Part shown: piece after piece, positions 1 to 8,783 of the stretch
Numbering within the stretch: the stretch's first letter is position 1
Layout of the letters: each line of letters starts with the position of its first letter
NCBI GenBank assembly: GCA_001724245.1
Contig: MEDX01000015.1
Location: 1 to 64,000, forward strand
Direction: 5' to 3'
Source: Fonticula-like sp. SCN 57-25
Lineage: Eukaryota; Nucleariida; Rotosphaerida
Length of the DNA: 64,000 bases
Notes under the pieces: generated by a model
The model's input: the letters and a program-made list of their open reading frames with translations, nothing else
What the model was told of the DNA's origin: nothing
Database searches by the model: none
Made by a program: the position numbers and the translations under genes

Positions 1-299
1 CCTCGCGCACGCAAGGTCGGGGAAGCAGATGAACACGCACAATGCTCAAAAGACCATGAAGTGGTAGCTCTATGACTACTTAACAAAAAACATTAGCAAC
101 ACAACGCAAGACGAGACCAAATGCACGCGCACGCCAACTTCAAAGTGGACGCGATCGTGATCGCGCACGTCAGGGGGCGCGCGAAATCGAATCAAAAAAG
201 TCGGTTTCGAGTCCGTCTGGATTTTGCCATTTTGTATGCACCCTTATCCCTTGTGTGACACTGCTTCCCTCCGTTCGTCCGTTGAGGCAGTACGTAACA
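1..299. other. Left-edge intergenic sequence
   Basis: I see no recognisable coding exon, RNA gene or repeat here. Short open frames exist on both strands but show no protein signature. The right end is presumably the promoter and 5' UTR of the MAPEG gene. Confidence 0.4.
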
Positions 300-1085
300 A
301 TGCGGGTCGTGGAAGGCGCCCTCATCGCGATGGGCATGCACTTGCTCCTGGTCACTGCCTTTGGCATGGTCGTTTTCCTGCGCGCTTCGGGTACGCGCGT
401 TTTTTCGTATTATGCGCGTTTTAGTAACGACCCGATGCAGGCCTCGCTGATCTGTACCTGGAGCCGCTCATGAGCCAGCTCGGCGTCCAGCGCGTCCTGT
501 ACCCGTACCTCGCCGTGTTCCTCTACTACGTCCTCACCGTCCTGGCCGGCGAGCTTGCCACCATCTTTGCCGCCTTCACCACCGGCTACGACAACAAGAA
601 CCCTCGCGTCTCCAAGGGCCCCGGTCTTCAGGGCTTGGGCTCGCGCCTCCAGGGTACGCCGTCGGCCTTTTCGATGCACCTCAGCTCGTTGTTGCTAAAT
701 GGCCCTTCTGTAGCCGCTCACCTTAACCTCTCCGAGAACATTGCCCCCTTTGCCGCCGCCGTCGTCATCTCGGCCCTCTGCAAGGTCCCGCTCGACTACC
801 GCGTCCAGTACGCACACGTATCCTGCTGCATCCTTCCTAACACACCGCCTCAGCTTCTCGCTCATCTTTTTGGCCTCCCGCGTGGTGTACATTGGTTTCT
901 ACGCGCTTAACCTCGACCTCCTGCGCTCGCTCGTGTACATGGTGAGCCTCGTGTGCATCTGCCTCCTCTTTGGCCTCTCCTTCTGGCCCGCCCTTGTCGA
1001 GGGCGCCATGACGGCCACCTTTCAGTCGGTCGTGGTCTATTCGCAGCCGATCAACGACGTTCTGGCCAACCTCTTTTCCGCGTAA
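300..1085 (+). CDS. MAPEG-family membrane protein
   Basis: Four exons (300-390, 441-650, 711-807, 854-1085) give a 209-aa protein with about four hydrophobic segments. Family signs are the YDNKNPR stretch (about residues 80-86), GLGSRLQAAHLNLSENI just after it, and a final Arg/Tyr-rich helix start (RVVYIGFYALN). MAPEG proteins are trimeric ER membrane proteins that use glutathione or metabolise eicosanoids; this member looks like the general, uncharacterised kind (DUF-like MAPEG) rather than a defined glutathione transferase. The three introns are 46-60 nt and all start GTACG. The ATG at 300 is chosen because it opens straight into the first membrane segment. It is convergent with the next gene. 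Confidence 0.82.
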
Positions 1086-1150
1086 TTGAGCGCTGCTGTT
1101 ATTGTATTGACGTACAAATGCATTAAAAAACTCGTCGACCATCATAAATA

Positions 1151-2161
1151 TCAATAGGGGATGGGGTCGGCGAGCGGGTCGGCCGCGACGTACATTTCCG
1201 CCGCAGCGATGCTGATCTTGTCCACTTGCGCCCGCTTGGCGATAAAGCTTGCGGTCCTCGGAAAGTTGTCGAGCGCGTAGGGCATCGAAATGAGCTCCGC
1301 GTCGACCGGCGCCCAAAAGTCCTCCCAGTGGATCGGGACGATGCGCTTGGCGCCCGTCGACCGAACGAGCTCGTCCCAGTACCCAAACCTGCGCTCGGCG
1401 CCCTTGTCGCCGTCCAAGATGCCGCTGAGCCCCGCCGTGGCGAGGAACACGACGTCGGCGTGCACGTCTTTCATCATGCCCGGCAGGTAGTTTGCGCTGC
1501 CGTGCACCAGCATCGACCCGCCCGGGTGCTCGATCAGGATCGAGTAGCACTCGCCCATGCGGAACGCGCTCGCCGGCGCGGGGAACTCTATTGGCGACTC
1601 AATTTCGCCCGTAAAAAGGCCGCCCGCCGAGTGGACCGACCGGATAAGCGTCACCGCAAAGTCGCCAAACGTCAGCCGCGTCCGCTCGGCCTCGCGCGGG
1701 ATCACGTGGATTTTGGAGGGGCTGACGCCGAATCCGAGCGCAATGTTGGCCGTGGACGAGTCGCCGACGACCGTGGCACCGGTGATTTCGGACACGGCAC
1801 CGACATCGACAGCGTGGTCAATGTGCGAGTGGACCGGGATGACGGCCTTCAGGGCGCCTTCGCGCACGCCCGCACGCTCCAGCGAGCGGCGCACCAGCGC
1901 GAGATCCGAGTTGAGCGGCGTGCCCCAGATGGTCTCAAAAAAGCCCGGCCGCGTAAAGTACGCGTCCACCAACAGCTGCGTGTCGCCGTCATCAAACAGG
2001 ATCGTCGCCACGCCCAGCCATGTCACGCGAACCTTGGTTGCGTCCGTCGCAGGGGCAAGCTTGTGATCGACATACGTCGGCGACAGGGACGCCCGGCGAA
2101 GCAGGATCGAAACCGCCAAGAACAACAAAAAAGGCACCACTTTCTTAAGCAAGGAGCGCAT
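1151..2161 (-). CDS. Metallo-beta-lactamase-fold hydrolase, membrane-anchored
   Basis: Intronless, 336 aa. A hydrophobic segment at residues 8-22 is likely a signal anchor. The zinc site is visible as HSHIDH (111-116), preceded by a conserved Asp in LLVDAYF; a later His in SVHSAGG and one in VPIHWED complete the usual ligand set. The order of motifs (TWLGVATILFDDG, LVDAYFTRP, HSHIDHA) resembles the UlaG/NAPE-PLD-like branch of MBL-fold hydrolases (Lactamase_B_2/3). The substrate cannot be told from sequence. It is convergent with the MAPEG gene (65 bp) and divergent from the BAH-like gene (93 bp). Confidence 0.85.
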   Translation of the reverse strand: MRSLLKKVVPFLLFLAVSILLRRASLSPTYVDHKLAPATDATKVRVTWLGVATILFDDGDTQLLVDAYFTRPGFFETIWGTPLNSDLALVRRSLERAGVREGALKAVIPVHSHIDHAVDVGAVSEITGATVVGDSSTANIALGFGVSPSKIHVIPREAERTRLTFGDFAVTLIRSVHSAGGLFTGEIESPIEFPAPASAFRMGECYSILIEHPGGSMLVHGSANYLPGMMKDVHADVVFLATAGLSGILDGDKGAERRFGYWDELVRSTGAKRIVPIHWEDFWAPVDAELISMPYALDNFPRTASFIAKRAQVDKISIAAAEMYVAADPLADPIPY

Positions 2162-2245
2162 GTTACGTCAAAGAGGCGCCTCGCGATCGCCGCCCGCCTC
2201 TATTGTTGTTTGCAACTGCCGGACGCTCGGAACAAGCAAGTAATA

Positions 2246-2253
2246 TCACGTGA
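2246..2253. promoter_or_regulatory. TCACGTGA palindrome (E-box type)
   Basis: The 8-bp palindrome TCACGTGA ends one base before the ATG of the gene at 2255 and lies in the 93-bp divergent spacer with the MBL gene. It is a bHLH-type (CLEAR/E-box) core and recurs at four other gene starts in this window. Confidence 0.5.
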
Positions 2254-2254
2254 C

Positions 2255-3352
2255 ATGCAGTCCATCGCCGACACCGCCGTGGCGGCGGTGCAAGCCCTTC
2301 GGTTGCCGGACGATGCCGCGTCGCTTGCCGCGCTTGAGCAGCTGCTCGACCGGAGCACGCCGCCAGGTATTCGTGAGCGCGAGCGCCAGCTGCGCGCCGC
2401 TGCGGCCTCGCTGCGTCTCTCGGCGGGTACTTATGTCGTGCTCGGTGCGTCCGACGATGTCGCGCAGGTCGTGTCGGCGAACCCGGGGAGCGAGACGATC
2501 TCTGTCGTGCGTCTTCCGCGCCCGCTGCACGTGGCGAGTCTGCCAGACTCTATGCGCGAAACACACTGGTTTGACAATGAGGTGTTAATGGTGTCGGCAG
2601 AGGCGCCGACGGAGCGCGTCCCGCCAAGCGCCGTGCGGTGTGTCGCCCGCCTCGTCCGCATCCCCATGGTAGTCGCGCAGGACAGGGCCCCCACCGGCGA
2701 CAACCTCTACGTCACTCGCTTTGTTCTCATGCCCGGCGGCGTCAGTCTGACCCCGCTCGATGCGCTCGATGTCGCGAGCGGCATCAAGCCCGAGGTCGTC
2801 GTCGCATCCATGCCGCCGCGCCACGTCCCTTCGCCGACGCCAGCAGCGGCGATGTCAGCGCCGCCCGCCGCGGTCCCAATGACGTCACCAATGCGGCGCG
2901 CCGCCACTGCCGCGATCGCGCGCCCGCTCGCGCCGCCGCCCCGTGCGCGCCCCCCGCCATCCGCAGTCGCACCAAAGCCAAAGCCGGCCCAACTGCCCGT
3001 GGCAAAGACGACAGTGAGGGAGCGTTCCAAGCGCGTCGCTTCAGCAACACCGCCGCGGCGGCGTGCGCGCGCCATGACAGAGGAGGACGAGGAGGTCGCC
3101 GAGGCGGCCGCCCAGCAGTCGGACGACGACGAAGAAGATGAGGAAGACGACGAGGAAGACGACGACGACGAGGACGACGAGGAGGAAGAGGAGGAAGAAG
3201 TAGTAGAGGAAGAAGAGGTCAAGACCGATGGCAAGAGCGCCAAGCGGCGGGGTGCGCCGGGTGACGAGTCGGACGGCGAGGCGACCAAAGCTGCGCGGCG
3301 AGCTCAGCGGCGACGTGTGGTCAATGACGAGTCGGACCCGGATTACGAGTAG
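2255..3352 (+). CDS. BAH-like domain protein with long acidic tail
   Basis: Intronless, 365 aa. Residues about 50-160 look like a BAH fold: a central THWFDNEVLMVS segment followed by VPPSAVRCVARLVRIP and then a LYVTRFV strand, matching the usual Trp-Phe/Asn-Glu, Val-Pro..Ile and Phe/Tyr-Arg pattern. This is followed by an Ala/Pro-rich linker (190-265), an acidic run rich in Asp/Glu (about 285-325), and a basic C-terminus with two DESD repeats. BAH domains bind histones or chromatin complexes, and the acidic tail would suit a chromatin or histone-binding role; this is inference. The reading frame extends upstream, but the ATG at 2255 follows the promoter palindrome directly. Confidence 0.6.
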   Translation: MQSIADTAVAAVQALRLPDDAASLAALEQLLDRSTPPGIRERERQLRAAAASLRLSAGTYVVLGASDDVAQVVSANPGSETISVVRLPRPLHVASLPDSMRETHWFDNEVLMVSAEAPTERVPPSAVRCVARLVRIPMVVAQDRAPTGDNLYVTRFVLMPGGVSLTPLDALDVASGIKPEVVVASMPPRHVPSPTPAAAMSAPPAAVPMTSPMRRAATAAIARPLAPPPRARPPPSAVAPKPKPAQLPVAKTTVRERSKRVASATPPRRRARAMTEEDEEVAEAAAQQSDDDEEDEEDDEEDDDDEDDEEEEEEEVVEEEEVKTDGKSAKRRGAPGDESDGEATKAARRAQRRRVVNDESDPDYE

Positions 3353-3476
3353 ACTCTTGTACATTTTGTATTTTACCCTTTGTTGCGTGCATCGCAGTGT
3401 ACAACAATTATATTGACATGTTGATATAATACAATGGTCAATTCACACGATTTCTAACCAAAACTCGTCCGACACG

Positions 3477-5009
3477 CTACTTTTTCGGCTGCCGCGGCTC
3501 CCTCTCGAGCGACATTTCGAATGTGTCGTTCTCGTGAACGGTGCTTGCGTACGCAAACACCTGCAGGATGAGCTGCTGCAGCCCGTGCAGCGGCGTGATA
3601 TCCGCATATCGGTCGTTCTGGTACTGCTTGATTTCGCCGACTGCGCGTGCAAACATTCTCCTCTTGTCAAAGTTGACCATGCGCTCCGCCTCGACCGGCC
3701 TGTCGACGGGGAACGCGCCCGGCGTCGTGGCTGCCTCTGCCTTTGGGGTCTCAGCGGCGGGCGTGGCGGGCGCGGCGGCCGTCAGAGACGACGACGACGC
3801 ACCGCGCTTCTTGTACCAGTCCTCGTTTCCGTCGCAGATAAAGGTGAGGTCGGTGAGGTAGAGCCCAATGTACGGGACGCACGGCGGCGCGCACTCGCGG
3901 AGCGCAGCGCGGTACCGCTTAAAGCTCGACTCGTGCGACATGAGCCCGCGGAGGTCCTCGTACACGCGCATCTTTTCCTTTGACACGCCCTCCCACGAGC
4001 GGTGCAGGCGGTGGATCGCGGCGCCCTCAAAGGCGCTCACGACGCACATGACGCCGTCAAAGTTGTTGAGGTCGGTAAAGCGACGCATCGCCTTGATGTA
4101 GTACTTTAGCGCCTTGGCGCGCTCCTCGGGCCGCCGGAAGCCCAGCACGCTTAGCACCATCCAGCCGGAGAGCGAGTTGAAGCTCTCAATGAGGCGGTCG
4201 AGGTTCGGGTGGCTCACCGTCCGCGACGCCTTTTTCCACACTTTGCTCAGGAATTCGTACTGCGGGATGCTCCGGAACAGGTCCGAGCGGAGCAGCGTCA
4301 CCTGCTCGGCGACGCACTCGGGCGCAAAATCAAGCAGGCGCTCGTTAAGAGACTCGAGCGTCACCGTCGGAGGGACAACATCAAGCGCCATCGACAGGAC
4401 GGGGATCGAGCGCTGGCGCCACTCCACCTGCTGCCGAGAGATCTGATCGCGGAGCATCGCGCCAAGCGAATCATTCCCGTCGGTGCCAATGATCTTTTCG
4501 TCAACAAACCGGTTGAGCAGCGCGAGAACAGACGGCTCATCAAAGTCCATCCAGTAATTCTTGATCCACGTGCGAAGCACGTTCACAACACGCGACTGGA
4601 TGGTGTGGCACCGCTCGGCGTCCTCGGCAGTCGTCCCGCGGCGCACATGGTACCGGCGGATCAGCGCAGAGAGCAGTTCGGTCGGGCTCGCCATCGAGCG
4701 GTACGTCAGCAGAAAGGTGTCCACCAGCTCCGAGTCGGGGTACGCGTGGAACGTCAACCGCTCAACGAGCTTGGTGAACGTGGCCGCGCGAATGGCCGGG
4801 ACGTCCAGGCTGGCCCCCGACGACCACGCTGCCATGCGGCCCTCCTTGGCAACGAGCACAATCGTCTCTTCGCTGTCCGGCACCTCAAACACATACGGCT
4901 CAAGCAGGTACTCGGGGAACGGCTCGAGAAAGCGGCCGAGGACAGGGGGGAGGTAGTAGATAAGCGAGCGGCGTACCGACAACGGCACGTACGGCAGCAG
5001 CGTCGCCAT
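3477..5009 (-). CDS. Ras guanine nucleotide exchange factor (REM-CDC25)
   Basis: Intronless, 510 aa from the ATG at 5009; an in-frame ATG at 5084 would add 25 residues but would leave only 56 bp to the divergent gene. An N-terminal REM domain follows a Pro-rich start (IRAATFTKLVERLTF, FLLTYRSMASPTELL). The catalytic CDC25 domain (about residues 200-480) shows the landmarks EQVTLLRSDLFRSI, LNNFDGVMCVVSAF and PYIGLYLTDLTFICDGN. An Ala/Pro/Thr insert (SSSLTAAAPATPAAETPKAE) interrupts the end of the domain before the conserved VNFDKRRMFARAVGEIKQYQ helix. It activates Ras-type GTPases at membranes. It is one of two RasGEFs in the window. Confidence 0.93.
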   Translation of the reverse strand: MATLLPYVPLSVRRSLIYYLPPVLGRFLEPFPEYLLEPYVFEVPDSEETIVLVAKEGRMAAWSSGASLDVPAIRAATFTKLVERLTFHAYPDSELVDTFLLTYRSMASPTELLSALIRRYHVRRGTTAEDAERCHTIQSRVVNVLRTWIKNYWMDFDEPSVLALLNRFVDEKIIGTDGNDSLGAMLRDQISRQQVEWRQRSIPVLSMALDVVPPTVTLESLNERLLDFAPECVAEQVTLLRSDLFRSIPQYEFLSKVWKKASRTVSHPNLDRLIESFNSLSGWMVLSVLGFRRPEERAKALKYYIKAMRRFTDLNNFDGVMCVVSAFEGAAIHRLHRSWEGVSKEKMRVYEDLRGLMSHESSFKRYRAALRECAPPCVPYIGLYLTDLTFICDGNEDWYKKRGASSSSLTAAAPATPAAETPKAEAATTPGAFPVDRPVEAERMVNFDKRRMFARAVGEIKQYQNDRYADITPLHGLQQLILQVFAYASTVHENDTFEMSLEREPRQPKK

Positions 5010-5140
5010 GCTTTGCCGCGTCGTCGCTGGGCGCAAACAACAAGAATGCGCGGCAAACCGCAAACCAACGCTGAAATCAGACAAATCAGACAGAATCAGA
5101 CACGATTTTCGTACACCGAACCTGATTCTTACACGCGCGA

Positions 5141-5506
5141 ATGGGCAAGCGGAGCGCCAAGGGAGCGGCGCCTGCGCCTGCTGAGGGACAGCGCGCCGCG
5201 GAGGAGGAGGTGGTGACGCCGCCGCCGTCCGCGGGCTTTGTCATGGACATTTTCAATTCCATCTTTACGCCCGGCATCAACAACAGCGTGGTGCTCCTGT
5301 TCAACCTTGCGTGCGGATCCCTGCTGGTCGCACTGATCGCGCTGGGATTCATGTGGGAGTTTAACGTGCACATCCTCCTGCTCATCTTTTCCCACACTGG
5401 GCTCATGATCGCCATGCAATGGTTCATCCGCCAGATGCCGGCGGATTGGCGCCATGGCGTTGTCAAGCCCGACGGAAGCGCGAGCGAGACCAAGAAAACC
5501 GACTAG
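5141..5506 (+). CDS. Pkr1-like ER membrane protein (V-ATPase assembly factor family)
   Basis: A 121-aa protein with a charged N-terminus, then the family signature FNSIFTPGINNS, two membrane segments (NSVVLLFNLACGSLLVALIAL and HILLLIFSHTGLMIAM) and a WFIRQM end. Yeast Pkr1 has the same arrangement (W/F-N-S-V-F-T-P-G, two TM, W-F) and works in the ER in assembly of the V-ATPase. The protein is intronless and short, so the call rests mainly on the motif and topology. It is divergent from the RasGEF gene. Confidence 0.68.
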   Translation: MGKRSAKGAAPAPAEGQRAAEEEVVTPPPSAGFVMDIFNSIFTPGINNSVVLLFNLACGSLLVALIALGFMWEFNVHILLLIFSHTGLMIAMQWFIRQMPADWRHGVVKPDGSASETKKTD

Positions 5507-5602
5507 ACGAACCTTTGGTTCACCCTCTTTCTATTTCTCAGTACAATGTATATATAATATGTGCACATAAATAAAAACATATTAATGGCTGCGGCATGAT
5601 GA

Positions 5603-6167
5603 TCAGAGGTCCTTGATTGCCGCCATCGAGAGGTGGACGCGGTCATCGCTCGACTTGAAAATGGTATTGAGCGCAGCGCGATCACACAACTGCTCCAGCT
5701 CAGCGAGCGGCGCGGCCGACCCATTGACACTCAAAGCGGAAAGAGTGCTCGCAAAGTCGTCGGCCGAGCCGCCAACCCGTACGACAAGCACGCTGGTCGT
5801 CTTGGCGGTCACACCAAAAGTCGAAAAGGCATCGCTAATCTGCAAGCCGACAATCGATCGGCAATGGGGCAAGAGGCGTGAGCAACGCGATGTACATTTA
5901 TAAACTGTGTCGTACACTTGTCTTTGGCGACAGGTTGTAGACAATATCGCCGTGCAGGGCCCGCGTGCGCAGCTTGCCAGCGCCCCGCGCGGTCACTGCC
6001 TTGCCGACGGCCATCCATAACCGAAACGGATCCCCGACGAGCCGCGCGTCCAGAACGGCGGCCTCGACCTGGCCCCCCTTCACGGCCATCGCCACGGCCT
6101 CGGCGTTCGTAACGCCCACAAAGAGCGCCGAGTGCAGCTCCTCCCCGGGCCAAAGCGCGCTCTGCAT
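5603..6167 (-). CDS. TPRKB: Cgi121/TPRKB, KEOPS complex subunit
   Basis: Two exons (5916-6167, 5840-5915 intron, 5603-5839); 162 aa, the normal family length. The conserved block is seen clearly: ALFVGVTNAEAV, the basic KLRTRALHGDIVYNLSPKT, then ISDAFSTFGVTAKTTSVLVV across the splice junction. In TPRKB/Cgi121 this region binds tRNA 3' ends and the Bud32 kinase; the KEOPS complex makes t6A37 of ANN-decoding tRNAs. The intron starts GTACGA and keeps frame (phase 0). The ATG at 6167 aligns with the start of known members, although the frame is open further upstream. Confidence 0.88.
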
Positions 6168-6182
6168 CGCGTCGAGGTAACT

Positions 6183-6192
6183 GTCACGTGAC
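6183..6192. promoter_or_regulatory. GTCACGTGAC palindrome upstream of TPRKB
   Basis: The 10-bp palindrome has the TCACGTGA core (6184-6191) and lies 16 bp upstream of the TPRKB ATG. It equals the CLEAR-type E-box consensus of animal MiT/TFE factors, though factor identity here is unknown. Confidence 0.5.
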
Positions 6193-6316
6193 GTGGTATT
6201 AGGGAATAGGCAGTCGACCTGTGTCCACTTGACAGATAAATGTGAACGACATATTCTCTGTATTAACAACATTATTGTACATTATACAGTAAGGGTGCGC
6301 GTATCAGCGAGTGGTT

Positions 6317-8696
6317 TTACAAGATGGTATCGGTGGCCGTGGCGGCCGCGAGCCGCTGGACGTGCGCGCGAATGGCGGCGCGCGCCTGCTCCGACCCCGC
6401 TTCGTAGTGCTGCCGGATGGCCTCGAATGCGTCGCCCCACGGCTCTGGAGCAGTGTCGGTCTCGAGTAAGCGCCGCCTCTTCCTCGTGTGCTGCTGTCCT
6501 TCGGTCTCTGTCACCGACCCCGTCGGCGCGGCCGCCCAGAAGAGCGGTGCCTCGCGGCGCCCTGGCGTGTCCGGCGGCCGGCTCTCGAGATACGAAACAA
6601 AGTGCATGCGCGCGTCGCCGGCGAGCACACGCTCGAGCGCCGCAGCGGGTACCTGCTCTGAGCGCGCAAATGCCTCGAACGCCGCGAGAGCGCTGTGCCG
6701 GCAGAGCCAGTGCTGCGAAGCCATTAGGGGCGACAGCGCCCCGCCTACAAGCCTGACCGCTTTGGGTGCGTCTTGCGGCGCCTCGGCAAACGACGCCGAG
6801 CCCGCGGCGGCTACAACGTCGAGGACGGCGTCCCATGCAACGGCGGCGCCGCCCCTGAAGACGGCCTCGTGCGCTGCCGACAGTAGCATCAGCATCAGCG
6901 ACGGCGGCGGGCGCTGCACCGATGCACCCAGCCGTAGGAACGACTCGACGACCGACGACATGGCGCGCTCGTCGCCGCCCGACGCCGAAAGAGACTCTAT
7001 GGCGCGTACGCACGCGTCCAGCAGCACCCGACTGTCGCTCGGGGACGGCCCGGCGCGCCGCGAAACGGCCTCCAGCATCAGCATCGCGTCAGCATCTGGG
7101 GGGGACTGCTGCAGCCCAGTGACGACGGCGGTGCGCAGCGGGGCAAGCTCGGATGAGCGCGCGCCCTGCACCAGCGGGGCGGCCAACGCGGCGTCGGCCG
7201 AGGTAAAGAAAGGAGACGCGGGCCAGTCGGACTGCTCCCACAGGCGGCGAAGCGCCACGGTCGCCGCAAGCGGGGTCGGCGGGTCCGCCTCCATCAGCGC
7301 GGCGGCAAGGCGCGCCGCCCACGCCCCGCGGTCCGGGCACGACGCATTCAGCACGTGAAGCCAAACGCGGCACGCCTCGGCAGCGACCGCCGACGAGGGC
7401 GATGTCAGCATCACGGCCAGAACGCTCTCGAGCAGCGCGCCAACGCGGTCGCCGGTCGCAAGGAGGTGCGCGTACACGCACGTGTGCAGCCCGACCTGCG
7501 TGAAAAGAAAACTCGTCGGCGCTGTGACGTGTCAGAAAAGCGCATTAAAAATGAAAAAACGTACCTACGCGCCCTAGTAGGGCAAAGGCCGCGTCGACAA
7601 GAGGGTCGGTCGGCGCGTCGGAGCGGCCAAGCAGCGCAGTCAGCGCGGCCTCGGGAACAGAATCGATGACCTGAATGAGCGAGAGAAGCCACATGAGCCG
7701 CGCGCTGGCAGTGGCGTCATCGCCGTTATTTACATATTCGTTTACCCACTCGGACCAGGCGCGCGGCTCTGCGTCGGTGGCTGCCCGCCGGTGAATGTGC
7801 GCAAAGAGCGAGTCCGCCGCGGCGGTCACGGGCGCAAAAGCGGCGGCTTCGGCGCCTTCCTCGAGCGACAAGAGACATGAAGAAAGCGATAATAACGAGT
7901 CCATGATTGGGCGGCTTTCCTGGCGACGGGCGACGACGGCGACGGCAATCACCGACGGCTGCTTGGCGAGCGTCGACAAGTGGCCGAGAAAGAACCTCGT
8001 TAGCGTAATGCGACGCCGCTGCGCCTTGCCCGCGTCGCCAGACGACGTGCGCCCAGACTGCAGCGCCGACAACGCAGCGACCGCTAGCGACTCGAGCGCC
8101 TGGTGCCAAAAGCCCGCCGTGGCGGGGCCGTCGGGCGGCAGCCGCGAAACGAGCCGCACGGCCGCCTTCCACGATGCGTTCAGCAGCTCGAGGTCGCTCG
8201 TCGACCTTGCGCACACGGCCAAAACAGCGCTACATGACAATGGAAGCGTCGCCATGCCAGCAAGGTGGCCGGCCAGCGCGGTCGTCAGGCGATCAAGATG
8301 GCCGCACAGGGCGGCCGACAAAGAAGCGTCGCTTACCTCGCACACGTATGCAACAAACGCGTCGACAACGTCCATCGCGCTGGCCTCCATTACCGCCGGG
8401 AGCGACTTGTGAAGAGCAACAGCGCCATAGGCGTTAATAAGCGGCGGGCTCGACTTGGCCGCCTTTTGCACGTCTAGTACGATGTCGCGCGGGAGATGCC
8501 TCGATTCGTTGATGGCCGCCGTCAGCCATGCGAGAGCCTCAACCGGCGACTCTCCCGCCTTGCACCGCTCAATACACCAGCCAAGCAATGTCCGTATTGT
8601 TTCTGGGCTGTCTGGCGCATGGGATAGCCGCGAGAGCTCCGAAGAGGCGCCGCCCGCTGCCACCGCCACCGCAGCGCACTCGGCCGCGGTGCTCAT
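6317..8696 (-). CDS. Helical-repeat (HEAT/ARM-like) protein of unknown function
   Basis: Two exons (7569-8696 and 6317-7495; 73-nt intron starting GTAGGTAC) encode 768 aa. The protein is Ala/Leu/Ser-rich with strings of amphipathic helices and no catalytic motif; a nuclear-localisation-like KRRRLLE lies near the C-terminus. I cannot assign a family with certainty. The layout of a long alpha solenoid with LELLNASWKAAVRLVS in the middle is somewhat reminiscent of FIRRM/C1orf112 (the FIGNL1 partner in recombination), but this is only a suspicion. The ATG at 8696 is chosen because it is the first one close to the divergent DET1 gene (87 bp). Confidence 0.72.
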
Positions 8697-8783
8697 CGTT
8701 TTCCCGCCAAAATCACACAAGACTGCCGCATGCCTGTAGACTTGTAGGCCATTCGTAGCTGCCAAGCAGACATCCTCAGTGTC

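Noticed and set aside
1226-2254. Long plus-strand open frame running into the BAH-like gene
   Set aside because: It is the antisense shadow of the MBL-fold gene, Arg-rich and without family signs; the real start is the ATG at 2255.
3110-3240. Possible sequencing artefact in the GAC/GAG-rich run
   Set aside because: The frame stays open through it and acidic runs are common in chromatin proteins; I see no break.
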